A DNA stretch of 64,000 nt from NCBI GenBank assembly GCA_041391125.1, contig JAWKON010000002.1:1-64000 (forward strand), read 5' to 3'. The stretch comes from JACKBC01 sp041391125 (lineage in GTDB: Bacteria > Chloroflexota > Anaerolineae > Caldilineales > Caldilineaceae). The position numbers were made by a program, and so were the translations under genes. This document shows, piece after piece, positions 36,224 to 44,301 of this stretch; position 1 is the first letter of the stretch; every line of letters begins with the position of its first letter. The notes under the pieces are model-generated. The model had not been told where the DNA came from, searched no databases, and saw nothing but the letters and a program-made list of their open reading frames with translations.

Positions 36224-37365
36224 AACGCTTGTGGGTGCGCCTCAGTTTGGTGATCAGCGGCTTAATTCTCTTCTTTAGCATTTTGCCGCTGTTCACCTTT
36301 TTGTTTCTGCCCGAACCACCCCCCCGCGACAATCCACCGCTCACCAATCCGCCTGCGGTTAGTACGGCCCAAGCCGAAGCGCCCGTGGATAATCAGGCTG
36401 ATCGTCCCCCCCCCAAACCGGATGGGGATCGCCACTTTTTCAGCCCCTGGCGCGATTTGCCCGAAAATTTGCTGAGCGCATTTCTATTGGCCAGCGTCGC
36501 CGGTATAGCCGGTGGCGTGATGGCCAGTTGGTTTTTGGTGTCGCCCATTACCAAACTGGCGCACGCGGCCCACGCCGTTGGCGCCGGCAATCTAGCCGCC
36601 CGCGTGGAAATCCCCAACGGCAGCCAGGAGATCGACGAGCTGGCGCAGGCGTTTAATACAATGGCGGCCGATTTGCAGCGGGCCGCCGAAGTACGCAACA
36701 ATCTCATGGCCGACGTATCGCACGAGCTGCGCACCCCGCTCACCGTGCTGGAGGGAAATCTACGGGCGGCGCTGGATCACGTCATCGAGCTGGATGAGGA
36801 GCAGGTGGCCAACCTGTATCAGCAGACCCATCACTTGATTCACCTGGTCAATGAGCTGCGCGAGTTGACTTTGGCCGAAGCCGCTCAACTACCATTGGAT
36901 ATTCAACCTGTCGACCTGGGCCAGCTTGTACAGGGGACCGTGGCCATTTTTGCCCCATTGGCCGAAGAGCAAAATGTGTCGCTCAAAACCCAGTTGCCCA
37001 ATCGACTGCCTCTAGTCAATGTGGACCGTGTGCGGATGCGCCAGGTGCTGCACAATTTGCTGGCCAATGCACTGCGCCACACGCCGGGCGGCGGCACAAT
37101 TACAATCACCGCCCACAACCGGCGCGATGCGGTTCGCCTTGCCATTGCCGACAGCGGCGAGGGGATTGCGCCGGAACATTTGGATCACGTTTTTGAACGC
37201 TTCTATCGCACCGATCCATCGCGCAGCCGCGCGACCGGCGGCAGCGGCTTGGGGCTGGCTATTGTCAAAGCCATTGTAGAGGCGCACGGCGGGACGATTA
37301 CGGCGGTCAGCGCCGGGCTGGGCCAGGGGACGGCTTTCCACATTGAGCTGCCGGCGGTGGGGTAA
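36220..37365 (+). CDS. Sensor histidine kinase
   Basis: 381 residues from ATG 36220, overlapping the regulator stop. Two transmembrane helices (about 8-30 and 84-106) bound a short extracytoplasmic segment of about 50 residues that is extremely Pro-rich. Then HAMP, HisKA with phospho-His168 in SHELRTPLTVLEGN, and HATPase with N, G1 and G2 boxes (HNLLANALRH, ADSGEGIAPEHL, GGSGLGLAIVK). The tiny sensor region argues for sensing within the membrane or via a partner, possibly the DUF4405 protein. It partners with the OmpR-type regulator upstream. Confidence 0.92.
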   Translation: MKRLWVRLSLVISGLILFFSILPLFTFLFLPEPPPRDNPPLTNPPAVSTAQAEAPVDNQADRPPPKPDGDRHFFSPWRDLPENLLSAFLLASVAGIAGGVMASWFLVSPITKLAHAAHAVGAGNLAARVEIPNGSQEIDELAQAFNTMAADLQRAAEVRNNLMADVSHELRTPLTVLEGNLRAALDHVIELDEEQVANLYQQTHHLIHLVNELRELTLAEAAQLPLDIQPVDLGQLVQGTVAIFAPLAEEQNVSLKTQLPNRLPLVNVDRVRMRQVLHNLLANALRHTPGGGTITITAHNRRDAVRLAIADSGEGIAPEHLDHVFERFYRTDPSRSRATGGSGLGLAIVKAIVEAHGGTITAVSAGLGQGTAFHIELPAVG

Positions 37366-37390
37366 TGCCCCATGCCCAATTGGGGGTCAA

Positions 37391-37488
37391 TGACAAGATG
37401 ATAAGATGACAGGATGACAAGATGACAGGATGACAAGATGACAGGATGATGGGCGAAACATCATCTTGTCATCTTGTCATCTTGTCAT
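37391..37488. repeat. GATGACAA iterated hairpin, copy 3
   Basis: Words TGACAAGATGATAAGATGAC and ACAGGATGACAAG repeated, then the complement CATCTTGTCATCTTGTCATC. It lies between the kinase gene and the convergent nuclease-like gene, so a bidirectional terminator role is plausible. Confidence 0.7.
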
Positions 37489-37518
37489 TGCTGGCCTTAT
37501 GTTTAAGTGGCAATTCAA

Positions 37519-38004
37519 TCATTCAATGCGCAGCCACTCCAGATCCTGGTGGCGAATTTGGATGCGATCCTGTGGATCGATAAAGCGTGCGGCGCTGTCG
37601 GCGGGAAAACTGAGCAGATCCACGGGGGCGGAACGTTTGAGGTTGTACAGGGCGGCGCGCACAATATCGGCGTGGGGGCGCAGGCTGGCGCGCCATTTGG
37701 CAATGGCAAAGTGGGTGTGCGGATAGCGCTTGAAGAGCGCGTGCAGCTTGCGCTCGCTCACCTGGCCTGCTTCGCCCCAGAAGAGCGGCTGCCCCTGTCC
37801 GTCCAGCGCTACCACGTCTGGTTTATAGCGGTCGCCAATCGAAATTTCCACCACAAGCTGCGGATAGGTCGGCAAATAGAGCGCCCACAGAAAGGCCTTC
37901 ATTAACACATGGTGGGCGTGCTCGTTGCTCTTTTTCACAAAGACCACCTGTTGGTCGCCCGCCCGCAGCGTCCACTTGCGCCGCAGCATTAGTTCGGAGG
38001 TCAT
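37519..38004 (-). CDS. YaeQ-like / PD-(D/E)XK-fold hypothetical protein
   Basis: 161 residues from ATG 38004 (GGAG about 12 nt upstream); a 9-codon longer start exists. RYKPDVVALDGQGQPLFWGEAGQVS looks like the Asp...Glu-x-Gly/Lys core of the PD-(D/E)XK superfamily as seen in YaeQ, and HAHHVLMKAFLWALYLPTYP fits its helical N-terminus. Activity is not predictable; similar proteins are of unknown function. It stands alone between two GATGACAA hairpins. Confidence 0.55.
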   Translation of the reverse strand: MTSELMLRRKWTLRAGDQQVVFVKKSNEHAHHVLMKAFLWALYLPTYPQLVVEISIGDRYKPDVVALDGQGQPLFWGEAGQVSERKLHALFKRYPHTHFAIAKWRASLRPHADIVRAALYNLKRSAPVDLLSFPADSAARFIDPQDRIQIRHQDLEWLRIE

Positions 38005-38041
38005 GCAGTCGCTTCGTCTCCATAGATACATGTGCCCACAC

Positions 38042-38120
38042 AGATGACAAGATGAGGGGATGACAAGATGAAGAACGCAGCCTCATCCTGTCATCTTTTC
38101 ATCTTGTCATCCCCTCATTT
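38042..38120. repeat. GATGACAA iterated hairpin, copy 4
   Basis: AGATGACAAGATGAGGGGATGACAAGATGA on the left complements TCATCTTTTCATCTTGTCATCCCCTCAT on the right. Lies between two minus-strand genes (3' of the dioxygenase, 5' of the nuclease-like gene). Confidence 0.7.
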
Positions 38121-38145
38121 CTAGCTGTTCGTATGCCAAATAATA

Positions 38146-39033
38146 TTACATAGCCACCCCAATATCAAATGTGGCTGCATATACCCCGCCGCTTGCGGAC
38201 ACGTTGAGCAGCAATTGGCTGCCGCCGCCTTGGTAAATGTTGTCCCGACTATTATACGTATTGCGCGTGCCGCGTGCTGCATAAGGCTGTTGCGTGTAGA
38301 CCGCATCGGTAAATGTATCGTCAAAGAAAAATTGGGAAGTGAACTCATAGCTTGGATTGCTGGAAAGTTCGCCGCGCAGCTTAAAGTGAATGTGAACGGC
38401 GCGCCCGCTGTACCAGCCCGGATAGATGGTGGTGAAATTGACCACACCATTGGCATCCGTCACTTGATAGCCGCGCAAGAATTTCTGGCCAGCGGTGCCT
38501 TCGGACTGCACATCGGAATAGAGACCGGCGGCGTCGCAGTGCCAGATGTCAAAGACGGCGCCCGCCAAAGGCGTACAACTGCCGCCGTTTACTGTGTAGG
38601 CGCGCAGGGTCAAATTGAGCTGTGCGCCGTTGCGCACCGAATTGTCCGACGGATCGATGCGGATGTCCGCACGGTTGAGCTGCTCGTCCACAAAATAGGG
38701 GCCTTCGGTCAATTCCGGGCTGACCACGCAGAGCGGAATTGAGGTGGCGGTGGCCGTAGATGTGGCCGCCGCGGTCGGCGTCACGGTGGCAGTCCCTGTG
38801 GCCGTGGGTGTGCCTGCGGGTGTTGCCGTATTGGGAATAGTTCCTGGCGCGCCGTTGTTAGCGGTCAGCGGCAAATAGATGGAATCGGCCATCACCGCCC
38901 GAAAGCCGCCGGCAATTAGCGCAGCCGAACCGACCGAGCCCAGCAGCGTAAATACTTCGCGGCGGCTGAGGATGCGCCCAACCGGCTTGTCATCATCGTA
39001 TTCGTGATTGTCTGTAGAATTGTGGTGTTGCAT
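38146..39033 (-). CDS. Tat-exported intradiol ring-cleavage dioxygenase
   Basis: 295 residues from ATG 39033, chosen because AGGAG lies 9 nt before it; an ATG at 39042 directly touches that AGGAG. The N-terminus is acidic, then GRILSRREVFTLLG (twin-arginine signal) and a hydrophobic core. After it come SIYLPLT and a Thr/Ala/Pro-rich linker, then the intradiol domain: ELTEGPYFVDEQLNRADIR, FDIWHCDAAGLYSD, YPGWYSGRAVHIHFK. Two Tyr and two His are the Fe(III) ligands. It would open catechol-type rings outside the cytoplasm. Divergent paralogue at 39318. Promoter of the two-component type at 39104-39136. Confidence 0.88.
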   Translation of the reverse strand: MQHHNSTDNHEYDDDKPVGRILSRREVFTLLGSVGSAALIAGGFRAVMADSIYLPLTANNGAPGTIPNTATPAGTPTATGTATVTPTAAATSTATATSIPLCVVSPELTEGPYFVDEQLNRADIRIDPSDNSVRNGAQLNLTLRAYTVNGGSCTPLAGAVFDIWHCDAAGLYSDVQSEGTAGQKFLRGYQVTDANGVVNFTTIYPGWYSGRAVHIHFKLRGELSSNPSYEFTSQFFFDDTFTDAVYTQQPYAARGTRNTYNSRDNIYQGGGSQLLLNVSASGGVYAATFDIGVAM

Positions 39034-39103
39034 GCTATTCATCTCCTAAACTGAAACAATATATGTCACGTTGTGTTGCGCCGGTATCAGGCGAACAACC
39101 CTC

Positions 39104-39136
39104 AGTATAGCGATAGAATCTCAAGGGAGTGTCAAG
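39104..39136 (-). promoter_or_regulatory. Two-component regulon promoter, site 2 (dioxygenase 1)
   Basis: On the minus strand: CTTGACA, 4 nt, CTTGAGA, 9 nt, TATACT. Spacing is identical to sites 1 and 3. The gene start (39033) is about 70 nt downstream of the -10. Confidence 0.7.
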
Positions 39137-39165
39137 ATATTGCCATGAGAATGTCGCCACAAGAT

Positions 39166-39198
39166 CTTGAGATTGTCTTGAGAATCACCTGTTACACT
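39166..39198 (+). promoter_or_regulatory. Two-component regulon promoter, site 3 (dioxygenase 2)
   Basis: CTTGAGA (39166-39172), 4 nt, CTTGAGA (39177-39183), 9 nt, TACACT (39193-39198). It is back to back with site 2, 29 nt apart, in the divergent intergenic region. The gene start is at 39318, giving a leader of about 110 nt. Confidence 0.7.
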
Positions 39199-39317
39199 TT
39201 GGAGGAGATAGTAGCAGCGCATCAAAATAATAGGAACGCGATGCATACGAAATCTGAACCATGTTGTAAACTTTTTGCAGAGTTATGCAGGCAATTCTTT
39301 TCACGAAAGGCACATTA

Positions 39318-40136
39318 ATGAATACCCTCTCTAAAGATGTAAATCAGAACGATTTTGTCATAGATGAAGACGATCTGCCCATTGGGCGCATCCTCAGCCG
39401 CCGCGAAATTTTGGCTCTTTTGGGGACGACCGGCGCCGCCGCCTTTCTGGCGGCCTGTGCGCCCATAGGTTCTGGCGGATCGGGTGGCCCAAGCGGTGAA
39501 GCGACCACGGACCTATCGGCGCTGCAGGAGACCAACGCCGCGCTGCCCAGCGGCTGCATCGTACGCCCGGCCCTGACCGAAGGTCCGGTTTTTGTGGAAG
39601 AAGACCTCAATCGCTCCGATATTCGCGTGGATCCATCCAATGACCAGATGAGCGAAGGCGTCCAGTTGGATCTGACCTTCAACGTGTCTAAGGTGGCGGA
39701 TGGCGCATGTATGCCGTTGGCCGGCGTGCAGGTGGATGTGTGGCACTGCGATGCGGACGGCATCTATTCTGACACGACCGAGCTGGGTATGAACTCTGTA
39801 GGGCAAAAGTTCTTGCGCGGCTATCAGGTCACCGATGAAAATGGCATGGCCCACTTCACCACCATTTATCCCGGCTGGTATGAAGGCCGGGCTGTGCATA
39901 TCCACTTCAAAATGCGCACGGGTGATGGCTACGATTTCACGTCGCAGCTCTTTTTCGACGATGCATTGTCCGATGAAGTTTTTGCCAATGCGCCCTATAA
40001 CACCCGCGGCGAACGCAAATTGCGCAACGCCGACGACGGCATCTACGGCCAAAGCGGCGGCCAGATGCTGCTGGCGGTCAACAAAGTGGATGCCGGCTTT
40101 GCAGCCGCGTTTGACGTGGCGCTTGATTTGACCTGA
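39318..40136 (+). CDS. Tat-exported intradiol dioxygenase, probable lipoprotein
   Basis: 272 residues from ATG 39318 (AAAGG 7-8 nt upstream). GRILSRREILALLG is a twin-arginine motif and FLAAC at the end of the hydrophobic core is a lipobox, so it is probably a Tat-lipoprotein. The dioxygenase domain parallels the divergent gene: ALTEGPVFVEEDLNRSDIR, VDVWHCDADGIYSD, YPGWYEGRAVHIHFK with two Tyr and two His for Fe(III). It is expected to act on catechol or protocatechuate-like aromatics at the cell surface. The two genes share paired two-component promoters. Confidence 0.88.
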   Translation: MNTLSKDVNQNDFVIDEDDLPIGRILSRREILALLGTTGAAAFLAACAPIGSGGSGGPSGEATTDLSALQETNAALPSGCIVRPALTEGPVFVEEDLNRSDIRVDPSNDQMSEGVQLDLTFNVSKVADGACMPLAGVQVDVWHCDADGIYSDTTELGMNSVGQKFLRGYQVTDENGMAHFTTIYPGWYEGRAVHIHFKMRTGDGYDFTSQLFFDDALSDEVFANAPYNTRGERKLRNADDGIYGQSGGQMLLAVNKVDAGFAAAFDVALDLT

Positions 40137-40181
40137 GCCAGTACAGTCGATATGATTGGAAAACAGAACACGATCACAGAG

Positions 40182-40205
40182 AGGGGCGAGGCAAACTTCG
40201 CCCCT
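40182..40205 (+). terminator. Hairpin AGGGGCGA / TCGCCCCT before livG
   Basis: Eight-base-pair stem with an 8-nt loop, followed by TATTC. Nearly the same hairpin (TCAGGGGCG stem) lies just after livF at 42086-42113. Confidence 0.6.
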
Positions 40206-40228
40206 TATTCATATAAACCACGCATCCC

Positions 40229-40954
40229 ATGCTCCAAGTTGAACATCTCACCAAAGATTTTGCCGGATTGCGCGCCGTGGACGATCTGTCGCTCACGCTG
40301 GAAGCGGGCGAAATTCTCGGGCTCATTGGTCCCAATGGGTCAGGCAAAAGCACCTCTATCAACGTCATCACCGGGCTGCTTAAGGCGAGTGCCGGCCAGG
40401 TGACGGTGGACGGCCAGCGCATTACCGGCCTGCCGCCGCACCGCATTGCCCAGGCCGGATTGGCGCGCACTTTTCAGACCATCAAGCTTTTTAGCGAACT
40501 GACCGTGCTGGAAAATGTGGAAGTGGGTGCGGTTAGCGCCGGTATGAATCGACGCGCCGCCCGTCGGCGGGCGGAAGAAATTTTAGACGAGCTGGAAATC
40601 GGGCGGCTGGGGCGCATGGAGGCCGGCACGCTGCCCTATGGCGATGAGCGGCGCGTAGAGATTGCCCGCGCGCTGGCGCGCGGCCCGCGCTATCTGCTGC
40701 TGGATGAGCCGGCCGCCGGGCTCAATGAGGGCGAAAGCGACGCCCTGCTCGACATGCTGGCGCTGATCCCGCCGAAATATGGCTGCGGCGTCCTCATTGT
40801 AGACCACGATATGCGGCTGATCATGCGGCTGTGCCACCGGCTGCATGTGCTCAATTATGGCAAAACCATTGCCACGGGGACGCCCGCCGCCATCCGCACC
40901 AACCCGGCGGTGATTCAGGCTTATCTCGGATCCAGCGGCGAAAATGGCGTCTAG
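40229..40954 (+). CDS. livG: ABC transporter ATP-binding protein, LivG type
   Basis: 241 residues. Walker A GPNGSGKST at 35-43, the LivG-type signature LPYGDERRVEIARAL replaces LSGGQ, Walker B YLLLDEPAAGLN, His-loop IVDHDMRL. It powers high-affinity branched-chain amino acid or amide uptake in concert with LivF and the LivHM permeases. LivF follows after about 330 nt with a nested repeat between. No permease is present, and the binding protein at 33 kb is separated by the dioxygenase block; the arrangement is unusual. Confidence 0.88.
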   Translation: MLQVEHLTKDFAGLRAVDDLSLTLEAGEILGLIGPNGSGKSTSINVITGLLKASAGQVTVDGQRITGLPPHRIAQAGLARTFQTIKLFSELTVLENVEVGAVSAGMNRRAARRRAEEILDELEIGRLGRMEAGTLPYGDERRVEIARALARGPRYLLLDEPAAGLNEGESDALLDMLALIPPKYGCGVLIVDHDMRLIMRLCHRLHVLNYGKTIATGTPAAIRTNPAVIQAYLGSSGENGV

Positions 40955-41158
40955 ACTATGATTTTTATGATTAGGTGATGTGCTATGATTTCGGATTGCG
41001 GATATACTCGCCGTTGGCATAGATGAAAAGGAATAGGCGCCGATTTAGTCGAGTTGTCGATTTTCATCTATGCCAGAGCCAAGTATAAGAAGACTGAAAT
41101 GACAAGAAACATCCGTAACCCGAATCATAGCACTCATAAAATCATAAAAATCATAGTA
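40953..41158. repeat. ATGATTTTTATGATT hairpin with a nested palindromic element
   Basis: Left arm CTATGATTTTTATGATTAGG...GCTATGATT and right arm AATCATAGCACTCATAAAATC...ATCATAG are complementary. In the loop sits copy 2 of the GGCATAGATGAAAA element (41004-41088). The outer arm plus flank GCGTCTAGA reappears, inverted, at 45700-45748. Confidence 0.65.
41004..41088. repeat. Dispersed palindromic element, copy 2 (GGCATAGATGAAAA type)
   Basis: TATACTCGCCGTTGGCATAG ... CTATGCCAGAGCCAAGTATA: 27-nt imperfect terminal inverted repeats, with perfect 14-nt inner arms GGCATAGATGAAAA and TTTTCATCTATGCC. Copy 1 is at 4238-4324. Confidence 0.7.
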
Positions 41159-41281
41159 CAGACCAGGTTTTTCTCTTGCGAAAGCGCCATCCCGAATAAA
41201 ACCTTTGGGGCAGAAAAACCTGTGAAATCTGCGTAATCTGCGGTTTATTTCTTGTCATGTTACACAAATCGGAAACGACAC

Positions 41282-42023
41282 ATGTTGCGGCTGGAAAACG
41301 TTTTTGCAGGATATGGCTCAATTGCGGCGCTGCGCGGCATTTCGCTGGAGGTGGCGCAGGGCGAACTGGTGGCGCTGATCGGCGTCAACGGCTGGCAAAA
41401 GCACGACTTTGGCCACCATTGCGGGTATCTTGCGCCCCACTTCCGGCAGCATTCTGTTTGAGGAGCAGTCGATTGTGGGGCTGCCGTCGGAGGATATTGT
41501 GCGCCGCGGCATTGCGCTCGTGCCGGAGAATCGCCATATTTTTGCCGGGCTGACCGTGGCCGAAAATCTGCGGCTGGGGGCCGCCATCCGCCGCGACCGT
41601 GTGGAGATTCAGGCCGACATAGATGAAATGTGTACGCGCTTTCCCATTTTGGGCGAGCGCTTCCGCCAGGCGGGCGGCACCCTCTCCGGCGGCGAACAGC
41701 AGCAGTTGGCCATTGCCCGCGCGCTCATGTCGCGCCCGCGGCTGCTCATGTTGGACGAGCCGTCGCTGGGGCTGGCGCCGATTTTGGTCGATGAGATTTT
41801 TGCGCTGGTGGCCGGGCTGCATGACAGCGGCGTCACCATTTTGCTGGTGGAGCAAAACGTGGAGCGCACGCTGGAAATTGTGGATCGCGCTTATTTGCTC
41901 AACACCGGGCAGATCGAGTACGCCGGCGACCCCGCGGCGCTGCGCATGCATGTCGATATTGCCGAGGCCTATTTGGGCGATCAACAGACGCGTGTTGCCC
42001 ATTCGGCGCCCAGCCGTCAATAG
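41282..42023 (+). CDS. livF: ABC transporter ATP-binding protein, LivF type, frameshifted
   Basis: About 247 residues in two frames. MLRLENVFAGYGSIAALRGISL begins the domain; the frame breaks inside Walker A (GVNG, then expected AGKST), where two bases appear to be missing near 41390. After it: PSEDIVRRGIALVPENRHIFAGLTV, signature LSGGEQQQLAIARAL, Walker B LLMLDEPSLGLAP, LVEQNVERTL. All LivF landmarks are present, so the break looks like a consensus error. Likely partner of LivG just upstream. Confidence 0.85.
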
Positions 42024-42085
42024 CCATTAGTGAGCACACATATTTTGTAGTGGGCGTAAAAACTCGGGTATAATAAAGAGACCCA

Positions 42086-42113
42086 TCAGGGGCGGAGGCA
42101 TCTTCGCCCCTGA
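42086..42113 (+). terminator. Hairpin TCAGGGGCG / CGCCCCTGA after livF
   Basis: Nine-base-pair stem, 10-nt loop, then TTGTTTGG. Very similar in stem and loop to the hairpin at 40182-40205; together they bracket the livG-livF pair. Confidence 0.65.
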
Positions 42114-42185
42114 TTGTTTGGTTAATTCACGTCGTTTTAAGCGAAATGTCTGTTAAGTCAAGGCCGTCCAATAAAATAGCTACGC

Positions 42186-42262
42186 CATTACGAAAAAGCG
42201 GCTCAACCGGTACACGCAATACGCACCACGCATAGCTGGCGTTATTATTTTTGGGAAGATCC
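42186..42262. repeat. CCGGTACACGCAATACGC element, copy in 42 kb gap
   Basis: ACGAAAAAGCGGCTCAACCGGTACACGCAATACG...TGGCGTTATTATTTT. A similar string (ACGAACGGGCGCCTCGACCGGTACACGCAACAC...CGGCGTAATTATTTT) is at 63846-63904, and the core is inverted at 5905-5945. The remaining part of the 42024-42337 gap holds only the livF terminator and leader. Confidence 0.5.
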
Positions 42263-42337
42263 AAGTGTCTACTTAACGGGCATTGCCTGTATCACTCATT
42301 GCGATCTGATGCAGCACTAATCCGAAGGACCAATTTC

Positions 42338-44295
42338 ATGCGACAAATTTATCCGTTTACAGCCATTGTGGGACAGGAGCGCATGAAGCGAGCGCTCATT
42401 CTCAATGCCGTTCACCCCACCATTGGCGGCGTGCTCATCCGCGGTGAGCGCGGCACAGCCAAGTCGACGGCGGCGCGTGCGTTGGCCGCCCTGCTGCCTG
42501 GCGACACCCCCTTTGTGGACCTGCCCGTCAGCGCCACCGAAGATCGTGTGGTCGGCACGCTGGACATTGAAAAGGCCATCCAAAAAGGCGAGCGCCACTT
42601 TGAGCCCGGCATTCTCTATGCGGCCAATGGCGGCGTCCTCTATGTGGATGAAGTCAACCTGCTGGACGACCACGTGGTCGACCTGCTGCTGGACAGCGCC
42701 GCCATGGGCGTCAACATTGTGGAGCGCGAGGGCATCAGCTATCAGCATGAGGCGCGCTTTGTGCTGGTCGGCTCCATGAACCCCGAAGAGGGCGATCTGC
42801 GCCCCCAGCTTCTGGACCGCTTTGCTCACGCCGTCGACGTGGTGGGCATCACAGACTCCAAGCAGCGCGTGCAGATTCTTAGTCGCCGCATCGAGTTTGA
42901 GCAGGACCCGGATGCCTTCAAAGCCGCCAACGCCCAAAATGAGCACGATCTGAGCCGGCGCATTATGGACGCGCGCGAAATTTACGACAGCGTGACCTAC
43001 TCCAACGCCGATCTTTACACCATTGCCACGCTGACCGCCAGCTTCAAAGTGGACGGTCACCGCGCCGACTTGGTGATCCTGCGCACGGCGCGCGCCCACG
43101 CCGCCTTTGAAGGCCGCACGGCCATCAACGACCGCGATATTCTGCTGGCCGCCGAGTTGGCCCTGCCCCACCGCATGAAGAAACAGCCCTTCCAAGATGT
43201 GGCGCTCAATCCCGAGCAGTTGCAGAGCAACATGCGCCAGGCCCGCGCCGAGGCCGAAAATGCCGCCGAGCAGGAAGAGCAGGAGATGATGCAGACCGAT
43301 GGCAGCGCGGCGGCCGATGAAAAAAAAGCGCCGAGGGTGATGAATCGGAACTGAGCGATTCGAGCGAGGCGGGCGAAGGCGGTATGGCCGAACCCAATGC
43401 CTCTCCTCAGCAAAGTTCATCACCCGGGGATAATAAAGGTGCTCGAAAACAGGTGCAAGTGGGCGACGTCTTCGAAGCCAAAAAACTTGACACCCCCTTA
43501 GATAAAATGACCCGCGAACGGGCAGGTAAACGTTCCTATTCGCGCACGGATCGCAAGCGCGGCCGCTACATCAAGGCGCGGCCCGCCGGCGATAAGCCGC
43601 AGGATATTGCGTTTGACGCCACGCTGCGCGCGGCTGCGCCCTATCAGCAGCAGCGGCTGGAAGAGGCTGACAACGATCTGGCGCTCCAGCTTAAAAAGCA
43701 CGATCTGCAGCGCAAAGTGCGCGTGCGCCGCACCGGCAACTTGATTCTCTTTGTGGTGGATGCAAGCTGGTCCATGGCGGCCAGCGAGCGCATGGAGGCC
43801 ACCAAAGGCGCCATCTTCAGCCTGCTCATCGACGCCTATCAGCGCCGCGATCAGGTGGGGCTGGTCGTCTTTCAGCGCGACAAGGCGCGCCTGGTTTTGC
43901 CCCCCACCAGCAGCGTGGAACTGGCGCAAAAGGCGCTGCAAGATCTGCCCGTGGGCGGCAAAACGCCCTTGAGCGGCGGCCTCTATCTGTCGTGGCAGGT
44001 CATTGAGAACGCCCGCAAGCGCGATTCCGAATTGCGCCCGCTCATGATTCTGCTGACCGACGGCGCCGGCAACGTAAGCATGACCGGTATGCCGGCCCAG
44101 GAAGAGGCCATGCGCATTGCCGACCTGTTCCAGAATTCGGAGATGCGCTCCATTGTGATCAACATGGAGCACGCCGCTTTTGACCGCGGGCTGGCCCAAA
44201 AGCTGGCCAACGCGCTGGGCGGCGTCTGCCATAATCTGCCCGACCTGCGCGCCGACACGCTGGTTTCGACCGTCAAGCGCGAAATAGGTGGGTAA
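42338..44295 (+). CDS. chlD: ChlD-type chelatase subunit (AAA+ / VWA), split by slippery A8
   Basis: ATG 42338 has AAGGA 9-10 nt upstream. AAA+ domain: Walker A GERGTAKST at 36-44, Walker B LYVDEVN at 102-107. The zero frame ends at TGA 43354 after 338 residues, the size of a small (ChlI/CobS-like) subunit. The -1 frame joins through a Glu/Ser-rich linker to a VWA domain with MIDAS DASWS and ends at 44295, about 652 residues, the size of the medium subunit. The change happens at A AAA AAA G (A8 at 43320-43327). ChlD genes making both subunits by programmed frameshifting are known. CobN or BchH is not in the window. A homopolymer error cannot be excluded. Confidence 0.88.
43319..43361 (+). promoter_or_regulatory. 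Candidate -1 programmed frameshift signal
   Basis: Zero-frame codons GAA AAA AAA GCG give the slippery heptamer A AAA AAA. The zero-frame stop TGA is at 43352-43354. A stem GAATCG / CGATTC with 8-nt loop starts 14 nt after the slippery site (43342-43361). A weaker enclosing pairing CGCC/GGCG (43329-43332 with 43368-43371) is possible. No well-placed upstream Shine-Dalgarno stimulator is seen. Confidence 0.6.
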
Positions 44296-44301
44296 GATAT
44301 T

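Noticed and set aside
41282..42023. livF as a true pseudogene
   Set aside because: Everything after the Walker A break is perfectly conserved and the loss is a GC dinucleotide in GGCGCTGG-like sequence; a polishing error is more likely.
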